Origin: Chelonoidis abingdonii
Lineage: Eukaryota > Chordata > Testudines > Testudinidae
Direction of reading: 5' to 3'
DNA length: 64,000 nt
Assembly (NCBI RefSeq): GCF_003597395.2
Contig: NC_133778.1
Coordinates: forward strand, 27,911,070-27,975,069
Shown: positions 23,421 to 35,352 of the stretch, piece by piece
How positions within the stretch are numbered: the stretch's first letter is position 1
Layout of the letters: each line of letters opens with the position of its first letter
Position numbers and translations under genes: made by a program
The notes under the pieces: generated by a model
The model's database searches: none
What the model was told of the DNA's origin: nothing
The model's input: only the letters and a program-made list of their open reading frames with translations

Positions 23421-25081
23421 ACGTGTGACTGCTGTGTTGTTCCCTTCATGAATCCCCACCCCGCCAGTTATACCCTCCCTAAGCAACCCATCCTCCCCCT
23501 TCGATTACAGTTTGCTTTAAAAAAAAAGACATCGTTAAAAATCATGTATTCATTATAAAAAGTAATTATAAAAAGAGGGAGAGAACTGACAAGTATTCCC
23601 GGGTGTGGTGGCAGGGATAGGAGGAAGGAAAAGCCAGTAAACACATTCAATGTAATGGACAGCCTTGGTTTGACGTCCACGGGGGGAGTGGGCGGGTCAC
23701 GAAGCCTTCCCCATGCTCTTACACGTCTATCGGTGAAAAAAAAGGAACAGGTGAATGGTAGAAGGGTGGTTACACAGGGCCGCAGCGGCACTCTGTGACC
23801 CTCCTGCCTCCTGAAGCTCCACCAGACTCGCGAGGATATCAGTTAACCTGCACCACTGCAGTCCAGCATGCATACCGCCACCTCTCGATCTCCTTCACTC
23901 TCTCCCTATCCTCACCGTTCGTCCCTCTATCTTACGTTGTCCTCCATCCTCACGTTCACTGGCATCTTTCCTGTACATTTGCTACCATGTCCTTTCCACC
24001 ATTCAGATGACTCTTCATTGCAGTTACTTCCATGATTCGAGAACATTTCGTCTCACGTCTCTTTTTCCCTCGCCTATTGCAGCTGCCTCAGGAGAGTAGG
24101 AGACTTGAAAATTTCCCTCCCGCGATGAGGGGAGGGAAAAAAGGGAGAGAAGAATTATAAAAATACATTTATACAGAACAATGGTATTACTCTTCAACAG
24201 TGAACAACACTATCACCTTAAATAGCACATGTGATTCACTACAAGGCATTTGCTCTCTAATATGAGTGCCTACGGCGCTCGGTGACAGATCTCACAGACG
24301 CAGGTCCGGGCATCAGAATTCAGCTTACATGCGGCCATGGTAAACCATTGTCTTCGGCTTCTCCAGCCTTCATATTACACATGCCCTCTTATGCTTCTTT
24401 CTGTTAACATGCAGCAGCAGAACCAACCCCCCCATCCAATTCTCTAGGATGATTGCTTACCCCTCCCCACCGCATGGCTGGTATCATGGAAAAATCATAA
24501 ATCACTGTATCTATCACCCCCACGCCCCACCGCGTGGCCTGGTCGCTGGGAAGATTCCTGCTAGCCAACGCAAAAAAACCTCAGAGCTATCATTCCTCCC
24601 CTGCCCCCGCTTGGCTACGTGCAAGAAGGATTTCTTTTAACAACAGCCAGTAGGAAAATGGCCATCTCTGTCCCTTAATTAAATTCCTGATTTCAACAGG
24701 TTCTCATACGATACTCCTCTGAGGTAACAGAGACAGAGAGCAAAGAACAGTAGTTTCTTATGTCAGCAATCACCGGGACATACAGCAGCTATGCTTTGTC
24801 ATGCAATGATACCCGATACTTGCTACATGCTGGCGTGGTAAAGTGTCTTACCATGTGGACAAACAGGCTGCCTTGCCAGAACCTTCTGCAAAGGCCTTTG
24901 GAGTACCTTCAGGAGCGGCTTCATGGAGATGTGCCCTGGCGATTTCGTCCCATCCCAGAAATGTTAACAAACTTTTCCAGTAACTTTACTGCCGCGAAAG
25001 TCCATCCCAAGCCCTCATGGCAAATCATCATTAAAAACGCTTGCTTTTAAAACCATGCTTTATATTATACCAAAGGTACAC

Positions 25082-25746
25082 TCACAGAGTCGCTTCCATT
25101 GCCTTCACTGTCTGGGCTAGTGGCTTGGGAGGGCTGGCGAGGGTAATCCGTCTGGGTCACAAAAGCTCCTGGCTGTTGGGAGCTCAATCCGAGTGCTGTT
25201 GCTCTCTGCAAGGTCATCCTCCTTCCTCTCTCCTCCTCCTCCTCCTCATCTTCCCTCTACAGAATCCTCAGCCATGGTGAGATTACAACCCAACCTCGGA
25301 GGTTGCCCGCGGATCTGAGAGGGGAGGTGGGTGAGGTGATGTGGCGATGCGCCGCCCGTAAATTATGGCCAGTGTGAGACTGCTACCAATTGTACGTCGT
25401 TGATAGTGCAAATATTAATTCGCGCTGACCCGGAACTTTTCCATTTTGCTTCTTTCGTGTCTTCTTGGGATAGCCTTGTCTCGAGCTTCCTTAACTTTCA
25501 CTCTGCACTGCACTGAGTCCTGGTTGTGTGCCTTTTTCCATCGAGTAGCCTTGGATTTTTCAATTTTTTTTCATCTTCAGTCTTTGCGAACAAGAGTTCT
25601 GTTAGCCTGAATCTCCTCCCCATATAGCGATCAGATCCAGTATTCTTCCTGATGGTCCTGTGGAGCTTTTTTTCTGTTTCATGGAGATGCATGCTACTAG
25701 TGCTGATTATGAGTCTGATGGTTCCCTGTGCTTGACCAGAGCTCAC
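25082..25746 (-). pseudogene. Possible Harbinger accessory (Myb/SANT-like) ORF remnant
   Basis: The minus strand holds an acidic run (the cctcctcctcctcc tract near 25230 reads as Glu codons) and an 82-codon open frame at 25498-25746 with charged helical composition. Harbinger elements normally encode a second, DNA-binding protein, and its position and charge pattern fit, but I cannot see a SANT motif. Low certainty. Confidence 0.35.
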
Positions 25747-28261
25747 GTCTGGCCAACAGTAAATGGAAATTCAAAGTTTGCGGGCGGCTTTTCCTGTTTA
25801 CCTGGCGTGCATCCGAGTTCGATTGCTGTCAGAATGGTCACAGTGGGCACTGTGGGATACCGCCCGGAGGCCAATACCGTTGATTTGCGGCCACACTAAC
25901 CCTAATCCGATATGGTAATACCGATTTTAGTGCTACTCCTCTCGTTGGGGAGGAGTACAGAAACCGATGTAAAGAGCCCTTTATTTCGATATAAAGGGCC
26001 TCGTAGTGTGGACGGATGCGGCGTTAAATTGGTTTAATGCTGCTAAAATCAGTTTAAACGCGTAGTGTAGACCAGGCCTAAGGTGCCACAAGTACTCCTG
26101 TTCTTTTTATTGAGATTTTAGGCTCAGTCCTGAGTTCCAAGTTTGCATACAGCTGCGGGGGAAGCACCAGGAAGAAACTATGCCTCAGAGGCATCCTTGT
26201 GAGTTTTTGTTCCTTCACAGTCCTGGTGTGTGTGTGTGGAATATGCTCTGTCAACCATTACACAATGTAGCATACTTCTTGCTTTGCCTCCAGCTAGCTC
26301 CACTGGACAGAGCTAGTGCCAGATTAAACAATTTTGAGGCTCTGTGCACTATGGCAATTGGGGGCCCCCATCTCCCTGCCCTCCCCCAAGGAGGACGAGA
26401 CTCAGGGGGGAGGGGCTATGTTCTGTTCCTGGATGGCAGGAGGCGGGGCGAGGGGGGAGTGTTGGAGCTGTAAATTATTGATCCAATGGTGAGCCAAAAT
26501 TTGTGTTCTTGTGAATTGTTTCAGTTACAGCGAAAAAACTGATATATTGAAGTCACATATTTCTTTGATGCAATCCTATTTATTTACAAAGAATGTACAA
26601 AATCTGGTATCCTTCAACACACTAAGAACTAACCAGCAGGATATAATTTCTTTGCTTACAGTTCCAATCCTCTTTTTAGCCAGCACTTTACCCAAAAGCA
26701 GGTTTTTTTCCAGGGTCACATCGCAAGTTCTTCTCTGGCTATCCTTGGCTTTCTGTTGCCCTTTGTATGTATTTCAGTCATGTCACCCCCCCCCCCCCAC
26801 ACACATACCCTGCAATCCTACTCCAGTCTTGCATGTGGCTTGTATATTGGGTAGTAGCTCCTATTGTTTCAGCTTGATTGTTTTTTTTTTACATATATTC
26901 TGAAGGAAGGGCTGCTGTTACCCACCAGCTTCAAGGAGGATTCACCAGTCCCCAGCATAACATTATTAACCTACAAGACTGTCCTAATCAAATATGTCCT
27001 CATCAAAAACAGCAGGAAAAATAAAATAAAACAGTGACCCCAATTCTAATTCTAGCCCAAATTATGTGAGAAACAAACCAAATAAAAACTAAGAAACTTG
27101 CAAAAAGAAAATCACCTCATTTTTAAAACTCACTTATCTACAAAATGCTTCCTCCAGTTTGCCTAAAACTTTCAGCAACAACAAAAACAACAACAAAAAA
27201 AGAACTCTGGCTTCAGATCAAACTTAGAAAACTGTAGATGGACTGATTTACTTTTGGCAAAGTTAGATATGGTGGGTAGGGTCAAAATTGGATTTATAAT
27301 GAAAAAATAGCTCCACATTTCTCTAGAGAAAGGCTATTATCTCTCCATAGTAATATGACAGGCTTTTGAGAGAATTTCTGTTATGTTAAGCAGAAAAGCT
27401 TTCCTCAGTAAAAACCAAGATCTCCTCTTCCTTCAAACACCGAGAACCATGCATTGCATAAAATGTCTTTGAAAAGCAATGTGCGCATACAATACAGTGT
27501 GACATTATCCCAGTGGCACCGGGAACTTGTTGAACACAATCATCCCTCATGGAAGCTGTCTTACAATAGCAAAACACACACAAAAAAGCTTTCACTACAA
27601 AACTGTAAAAACATTTATGTGCTCAACACAAATCTAATTTAACAGCCAGGATCTGAGTTACAAACAAACTACAGTAGTTGTTATTGTCTCTATTGCATGA
27701 ATTGTATCAGCATTAAAGCAAAGATCATGAAGGGGTACACTTGCTATAAACAATCATCCTCTGGACATTCAAAGTATGGCAGCAGCAGAAAATGAAATTC
27801 AATGTTTCCCCCACTTTGGACTAGAAGATAGCAGAATAAACTATGCCAGAATGCTTACTGATGCCAGCACTACTCCTACTTGTACAAAGAAATCCAAATC
27901 CAGGCTTGCTTTTCTTTGTTATAAGCCTCATCTTACGCAGTTTATGAAAGCTGATGCTCCTATAATTACGGACAGAACCAGGCAACAGCAAAGATCAAAC
28001 AACATCATTCCTGTGGGGGTGTACATGATAACTGTCGCAATACCAAGAGGTTCATGTTCAGAGTATGACTACTGCAGAGCAAAAGGATGCAACTGAATAA
28101 TTCTTAAATATGAAATGACGGGGTACTGCATCAATTCAAACTCACGCACAGTGTATTTAGCTTCCCTACAATTCACAAGGAGGTGTTAGAAACTTGTGAT
28201 TAGTATTAATGACTACACATGGTCTTTTCACATACATAAGTGAAGCCAATATGAACATAGG

Positions 28262-28365
28262 GCCTGATTCTGATCTGACTGTACACTGGTGCGCATCAGG
28301 AGTAAGTCCACTGAAGTCATTGGATTTACCTTAGTGCAAGTGAAAGGATGATCAGGATTCTCTGG
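28262..28365. repeat. Palindromic MITE-like fragment
   Basis: cctgattctgatctgactg on the left faces gatgatcaggattctc on the right. A related copy lies in NEMP intron 5 at about 61709-61815. Confidence 0.45.
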
Positions 28366-31223
28366 GGCACAGGTTGAAAACACTGAGATCCTAATGTAAC
28401 TTATTCAGCCTAGAGCTGAAAATATACACGTCAACCCTGTGAAAGACTGTTATAAAACAAACAGGTAACAAGGCTCATGCTGTGTTTGCACTGAAGAGAA
28501 CACAATGTGTGGAAAAAGAGGGGGGAGCATGATGCTCCCTGCACGAGCACACCTCATGTGCACCATTAAACATTGCATTGCAAGGCTTGCACCCACCTAG
28601 CTGTAGGTGATCCTGAAAATGAACACTACTACTATGAACAACAAAAGCCTGTTATTCATAATGCCACCACTCTGCTTCTTGACAAGCCTCTGCACAAACA
28701 ATTAAAATAAAATCACAATAAGTAAGTAAATAAAATTGAAGCATTGCAAAACCAGTCAAATATTTCACATAAGAGATGGAAGATTCTATTTAGAATACTT
28801 ACAACACTCAATATACACTCAGAGAGGAGTGATGGTCTGGAGTGGATTCCCATTGGGAGCAAGTTCCAACCCATCTTGGGTTGGGTAGTAATCAAAGGTG
28901 CAGGGGTGGGCACCCTAAAAGGTAGGTGGTGTCAGAGTGGAAATACTTGTCACTTTATCTGTTCTTATTCCTTTTCTGAGCATCTTCATTGCAAGTTGGC
29001 CATTTGCCCAGGAAACTGAGGCTGTGAAAGCTTTATTGCCTCATAAATTCTCATGATATGCAACTCATCTCCAGGCTATTCTAATTGTTTTTGACAGATC
29101 CAGTCTGTGGGTCTGATCTGTGACTCTGCTGAGGCAGGTACAGGAGCAACCTCCACAACAATCCGATTTCAACCCCCCGGCTACCCTTCTCCTCAGAAGT
29201 TTGTCCTGCTTTTTGTAGATTCATGCATCTTATCTTAAACAGGCATAACAGTTGGTTTCATTTGCCCGAGGAGAGTGGGTATCAGGGTGACAGACATTTC
29301 AATAAGGAAGACGCTGGAAAGCTATGAACACCATAGCACTGGCTCTCCTCATCTTACTTTCCCACAGCAAGGGGAAGCTCGGCACTTTCTATCCCACTGG
29401 ATATGAGTTTCAGTTTTCAGACGCATCCCTCCTTCCTGATCCAATTCTGCCTCTTCCTTTTCTCCCTAACTGAAGAACCAGAGGCATGCAGATTCTCAAA
29501 GATTGTCCCTCCCAGGTTCTCTGGGCTGTGTTGTGTCTGCAGTTGTAAAAATCAAATAATTCTGTAAGTTGAAAGATTTGTTTATCCCTTCATAGCTTTT
29601 CTCCATGCATATGACTGAAATCCCTCATGCTACTCTCATTTTCTTTCAGATGCTTCTATCCTCCATTTTCTGTAGACCTGACAATGATCCCTCTCAGGGT
29701 TGTGGTTCTGACTCATGATGGAAGGAATGAATGTAACTCCATGATGAAGCCAAATAGTAAGTTGGTAGCCAAAATAACACTAACAAAGAATGGGAGAAGA
29801 ATAAAGGAAAATGTATATCTCTATGAGAGTGACCAGTAATCCTGAATGCCTCTAGTAGGGGTTTAAATGTGACACTTTAAAGTGCCTGATTTTCAGAGAG
29901 CTGAGAATCCACCCTCTGAAGCTCAGGTCCTTTAACATATCTCACAACTGACATCCAGAATCACTAATTCTTTTGGAAAATGTAGACCATTGAGACTGGA
30001 AGTTATCACTGACTGGGGAGCAAGGTGGGTGGGAAAGTAAAAGCAGGGATCAATGCTGCAGGGACTTGGGCACCTGTTTAGAAGAGCTGCACTGGTCAGC
30101 AAGGGACATACCTGCTCCTGGGCAGATCTTGGCCTGATGCCGGAAGTCATCTCCTTCACCAACCAGCATGGCCACGAGATGCTCTTCTTCCTGTTCTTTC
30201 TACAGCCAGAAGACTGGCACTCCTGCTTGGTTCTCCTCACACAAGGGGCACAAAGACACATGTAGGAGAAAACATAGAAATTAAAATTCTACTATCTTCA
30301 CAGAATAAACAGCCGTTCCACCAAGAAATTTAGAAGATTACTGAATTTCTTTCAGCATCTAAGCTGCCTGAGCCACATCTGTCTGGCTTAAACATTTTAC
30401 AAACACTACTAGAGCGTTTTCAGAGCTTCTGAATACTTAAAGCAACAACTATTAGGGTCGTAGTTTCCAGGTATTGCCAGGTGTATGTATGGAGCTGTTT
30501 GGCTTATGGAGCTGGCAAGATCCTTCACTTCCAAGATCTTTGAAGCAGAGAATTTCCTTTGGAAGCTTAAAAGCTCTGTAGGCTGTCTGCACAGTTTGTA
30601 AGCTCCCTCAGGGGAATCACAAACTATGGAAAGTGCAGATCACTTGGCTTATCACTCCTGAAATTGGCACCCTACTTTTGGAAAAATTGTCCTATGCACT
30701 AGAAATTGGGGCATAATAAAATACCGTAATTAAAATGTGAAATTTTTACGCCATGTCACTTTTAAGATTTCACTTAACAAACATTAAGAAACTCTTCCAA
30801 AAGTGAAAAGGCATCATGTTCAAAGTCCCTTATGTCAGAAACCCATCATCTGGTTAACATGAAACTTTTGACAACAAAACAAAAAAAACAATACATACAC
30901 AGATAAAATCTGCCTTAGTACTAAGATCAGCACAAGCCAAAATACATGAAGAGAGGAGCTGAGTAGAAAATTTAGATGGAGTTTAAAAATCAGGTTTATA
31001 ATGCAAAGGATAGTACAGCCTTAATTATGGAGTCATCACTGTTTTCTACCATCTAACTATACCTTATGCATTTTATATGCAATAAGTGTATACATGATCC
31101 AGCAAGCCAGACTCCTAAGGCCAAAATGTCCAATAATTGTGCCTTTAAAGAACTGTGGAGCCTAGCTGCTTGTGATGCTGACTTCAGTAGGTTGCCCATC
31201 AGAGATTTAGCCCATAGTCAGTA

Positions 31224-31350
31224 AGGGTGAGATTTTTAAAAGTGCTCAGCATTGGCCTACCTCTGCTCTCATTTCAGCAATAGTAAAAACACTGACATCA
31301 ACAGAAGCAGAGTTAGGTAGGTGCTGAGCACTTTTGAAAATCCCACCCTA
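31224..31350. repeat. 127-bp palindromic MITE
   Basis: gggtgagatttttaaaagtg then ctcagc at the left is the near-perfect reverse complement of gctgagcacttttgaaaatc then ccaccc at the right, and the inversion continues inward (cctacctctgct / agcagagttaggtagg). Confidence 0.75.
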
Positions 31351-33485
31351 TATCTGTGTAATATGCTCAAGACAAAGGGCAAGTTGTGTGGCTGGGGATG
31401 TGGCTGCCCACTCTTTGTTTGTTGCACATGGGGACGTCTCTAAAAACTGAACGTTTTAGAAAATTTTAGTTTATAGAAAGTACACTACCCCTGACCACTG
31501 TGCTTTTAGATTATTCTTTCTTGTCTCCATGGGATACATGCCAGAATTGAAAAGACCCTATTTTGCCTCGTATGAAAGAAATGCAGGAACATCAGCAATT
31601 GTGCACTGCTACACTCAGGCTTCTGAAAATCCTCAGTTGTGATAACATTATCTTATTAAGCCAATTAAAGCTAATGTTGATAATATAAAAGGGTTGAATA
31701 ACTGCAAACGGTTGTAAAAGCCTATGTGAGGCATGTCCTGTGTACCCCAAGTGACTGCAAGAACTGCAATTATCAATGGACAAAATGACTGTACATCCTG
31801 GCTCTCCATAATTCTATACTTTATGCATGCACAAATACTCATATTTTATTTATCTGTGTGTTACAGGTGGTCCCCTTAAGCAAATTACCTAATTTCAGGG
31901 ACAGGCACTGGAAAGATTCCAACATAATGTGTGGCTGATTAAACCCATCAATTTCTTCATAGGTTCCAACAGCCGTGCACACATCTATACCACTACTACA
32001 AGTCATTCACCGTATTAGTTTCTCAGAGTCTCACCCTTGTGTACATTTAGTTACAGAAAAATGCAGCAGCGAAAACATTCATAATAAGCTAGGAAAGAAA
32101 TATTTGAATATAGCTACAACTTTTAGAAATAATCTGCTTGATAGCATGGAAGACGATAAGCCCATTATTTTAAAGCACTTGAAGAAAACAAACAGTACCT
32201 TTCACAGATACTTATGCACTGATTGTTAAGGGATATATGATGGCTATAAACTTGCTAATTAAGCATGAGTGTCTGTCACAACAAGAAAGGCAGAAATTCT
32301 ATCATCTCAAAACATCCATGACTTTTGAGTGCCACACTGGCATGCTGCACTAGTATGAATGGGAAAGGAGTGAGTGAAGATCGGTACAAACTTTTTAAAA
32401 GTCTTAAGAGAACAGCCAAGGGCAAGGAATAGGCACCAACACTAAACAGACTGTGGATAGATTATTGGTGGATTAGTAACGTGAACTCACAAGCACCTGC
32501 AGGTTTAAAAAAAAACTTTAAGGGCCAGAATGTAGCAGAAAGTCACAGGTCTCCTGTGGGCTGAGGCAGAGCTGTATTGCTCCAGGGTGCACAACTCCTA
32601 CTAGTTCTCCTCAGTGCAAGAACCATCCCTTCCAGTGGTATAATTTTCTCCCTCTGCATCTCTCTCACCATCTGCTTGGCTAAATCCAATGGCTGCTCTC
32701 TTGGGCAGAGAGTTCATGTCCATGAAATTCCTCCCAACATTCCCTTGAGTGAAGGTCCTGTGATTATACCTAATGCTTGACTAGGATGTGTTCGGGGTAC
32801 ATGATAGCTTCTTGTCTCTCTTCTCCTCCTGAACATCTATGCAAGCACAGGGTACAATCCAGACCTAAGACTTCTATCAGAATATTTAAAAAAAACCTTA
32901 GACCCTCAAGCAGGACTACATAAAACAGGAAAGATCAGTAAATAAGTACCCAGGAGAGAATAAGATGTCCCTATAACCTTTATCATACAGGCCAGATCTT
33001 CAGCTGCTAGAAATTGTTGTAGTCCTCGGGCAGAGGAGGAGGGTTCACAGAGTCTCGGTTGGATAAAAAGTGCTTTAGTGTCTGCCAAACACATTCATGG
33101 CTTTTCAGAACTTCTGCTGTAATGTCTATGATTTATGACATGGTTACCACTACTCCTTCATGACTTTTCCAAAAATGTACCTTAACAATCAACCAACACA
33201 ACCCCAATTATAATTGTAATGTATTATTTCAAAATAAGAGACACTCTTTTCAAGAACCTCTTTCCTACAAAACAACCTTCTTTGATCTAAAAATACGTGA
33301 CAACCTCCTTTGATAATGCAAATATTTATCATTAATGTAGTCTAACACACTGGAGCTAAAATATAATCCCAGGAAATAAAGAAAATTTGGAGACACTCAT
33401 TCTTTAAACATTTTCAAATGTTGTTAGCAAATCATTTTTCTAAGCATGTAATATCAGGCTCCAGAATAATTAATAAAAGCTACTA

Positions 33486-33825
33486 TAGTAGAATCTCAGA
33501 GTTACGAACACCAGAGCTATGAACTGACTGGTCAAACACATACCTCATTTGGAACCAAAAATACACAGTCAGGCAGTAGCAGAGACAAGACACACAAAAA
33601 AAGCAAATACAGTACAGTTCTGTGTTAAACGTAAACTATTAAAAAAATAAAGAGAAAGTAGCATTTTTTCTTCTCCATAGTAAAGTTTCAAAGCTATATT
33701 AAGTCAATGTTCAGTTGTAAACTTTTGAAAGAACAGCCACAACATTTTGTTCACAGTTATGAACATTTCAGAGTTACAAATAATCTCCCTTCCCGAGGTG
33801 TTTGGAACTCTGACGTTCTACTGTA
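33486..33825. mobile_element. Tigger-like (Tc1/mariner) MITE
   Basis: The left end gtagaatctcagagttacga and right end (reverse complement acagtagaacgtcagagttc) are inverted repeats flanked by TA, the mariner target duplication. The interior is A/T-rich and non-coding. The ends match the tagaacctcagagttacgaa type I associate with Tigger relatives. Confidence 0.75.
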
Positions 33826-35092
33826 TATTGATATAAGAATAATGAAATCTGTTTATATGAAAGCAGATCTGAAAATGCAAGGCAGAGAGCCATACTATAT
33901 GTCCATAAACAAGACAAACATTGTTCCTATAGTATCTTAACAAAGCCAGACTATGTGTGATGTGAATTCTAATGGAAGCCAGGGTGGGTTTAGTTTTTCT
34001 ATTAGGTCTTGTTTTAGACAATATTTAAAACTAAACATCTTGTGAATGTAGTCCTCCTGAAAGCTGTTTGATTGACAGGTCTGGAGATGAAATCCTCTGT
34101 TTAGTCCCAGAACAGACACAGAATGATCAGTGGCCCTGAAAGCCACTGCCTAGCCTTTCTGCTTCAATCATAAACTAAGGGAACACCTTTAAAGTGAAAG
34201 CTGTTCAATTCCCATGCCTACTCAAGCCTTGGCCACTCTTCTGAGACTGCCAACAAGGGTGCCAACCAGAGTAGTGGAACGTGATGTGCTTACTTATCAG
34301 CTAACGAAGCAATTCAATTCACACAGACCATCAAAAACCATCAGGTAGTAACAGATTTTAGTAACTACTGGTTTGGTCTGGATTGAAACCATTAGACTTG
34401 GGGCAAAAGGCTATATAATACCACATTGATAATTCTCTGAGTCATCTTGTATCATCTTGTGTCAATTTATAGCATCCCTGTGTATTAACCCAGATTGTCT
34501 CCCATAAGGTTGAGGGTTACTCCATATACGGATCTCCCCGATCTGTTATACTCCTGCATGGAAGGGGCTCATTCACATCCACGATACAATGTTCTTCTAT
34601 ACCCTGCAGAAGCCTCTCACTGGGACAACGTGCACCCCAAGCTTAAAGAGAAAAGGTAACACAACATATGCTGTATTTGAGAAGTACCTATGTGAAATGG
34701 ATTCACGCAAGGTATATGTATCCAGCACACCAGTGCAATACAATCTGACAATAGCTTCAGAATCAAATGGATCACTTTCCAGGAAATATCCCAGAGGTTC
34801 ATTCTGGCAGTTGCAGTATGTGACATTAAGGAAGGAGGATATCAATGTGAGGACTGCTTCATTGGCTCTCTGAAGGATCATAGCCTCTGTTGAGATCCAA
34901 TCCACTTTCTGACCAATACCGGTCTTACTTACACCTAGCTCCTAATCTAACTTATGAAATTATGTTAAAAATGGTGAAATATTTGAAACACAAAGAAAGC
35001 ATTACAGTCTTAATATCTCTGCTGTAATTGTTCCTGAAAAAAATATGCAGTCCTGGGTGCTTGAGGGACTACTTCTCCCATAGTGTCCATCC
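33826..35092. other. No gene recognised
   Basis: The region 34589-34905 is open for about 95 codons on both strands, but neither translation resembles a family I know. Confidence 0.35.
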
Positions 35093-35345
35093 AAAGTTCT
35101 TCTTCACACAGTGCAGTCAACTTGTGGAACTCCTTGCCTGAGGAGGTTGTGAAGGCTACGACTATAACAGCGTTTAAAAGAGAACTGGATAAATTCATGG
35201 AGGTTAAGTCCATTAATGGATATTAGCCAGGATGGGTAAGGGAGGGTGTCTCTAGCCTCTGTTTGTCAGAGGGTGGAGGTGGATGGCAGAAGAGAGATCA
35301 CTCGATCATTGCCTGGTGGGTTCACTCCCTCTGGGGCACTGGGGG
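35093..35345 (+). mobile_element. CR1 LINE 3' fragment
   Basis: Encodes the CR1 C-terminus pattern (caacttgtggaactccttgc, gcgtttaaaagagaactgg, then the stop in tggatattagccaggatgg), followed by tcattccctctggggcact-type 3' UTR. It stops before the usual terminal tail. Confidence 0.8.
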
Positions 35346-35352
35346 GGCTCTG

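Larger units (their letters stand above)
21713..26078. mobile_element. PIF/Harbinger DNA transposon, 4.37 kb, degenerate
   Basis: Terminal inverted repeats are about ggtgggataagtctacacg (left) and cgtagtgtagaccaggcc (right). TAA lies on each side (21710-21712 and 26079-26081). The right subterminal region is the reverse complement of the left end of the 8513 element. Inside are remains of a DDE transposase on the + strand and, probably, of the accessory Myb/SANT-like protein on the minus strand around 25.0-25.8 kb. Every frame is broken. Confidence 0.88.
21515..26110. mobile_element. Penelope-like tail hairpin, split by a Harbinger transposon
   Basis: The two outer parts (21515-21709 and 26082-26110) are a PLE tail arranged as an inverted repeat: ggagtacttgtggcacctta on the left faces taaggtgccacaagtactcc on the right. 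The insertion is bounded by the 12-bp direct repeat TGAGATTTTAGG (21503-21514 and 26111-26122). The 4.4-kb Harbinger element lies within the right arm. Confidence 0.9.
26123..33485. other. Mostly single-copy-looking intergenic DNA
   Basis: No protein family recognised. Repeat-like pieces: a hAT-like stretch near 26310-26400 (gccagattaaac..., ggggcccccatct), a C tract near 26787-26798, an inverted-repeat MITE near 28262-28365 and a long palindrome at 31224-31350. An open frame of 106 codons at 27776-28096 and one of 70 codons at 30053-30265 have no recognisable domain. Confidence 0.4.

Noticed and set aside
27776..28096. 106-codon open frame
   Set aside because: No family resemblance, no splice or codon-use signal, and the length is within chance expectation for a window of this size.
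30053..30265. 70-codon open frame with FTNQHGHEMLFFLFFLQPED
   Set aside because: Considered as an exon or a processed pseudogene, but there is no recognisable family and no splice context.
34589..34905. Opposing ~100-codon open frames
   Set aside because: Neither strand gives a recognisable protein; probably chance or an unrecognised old repeat.
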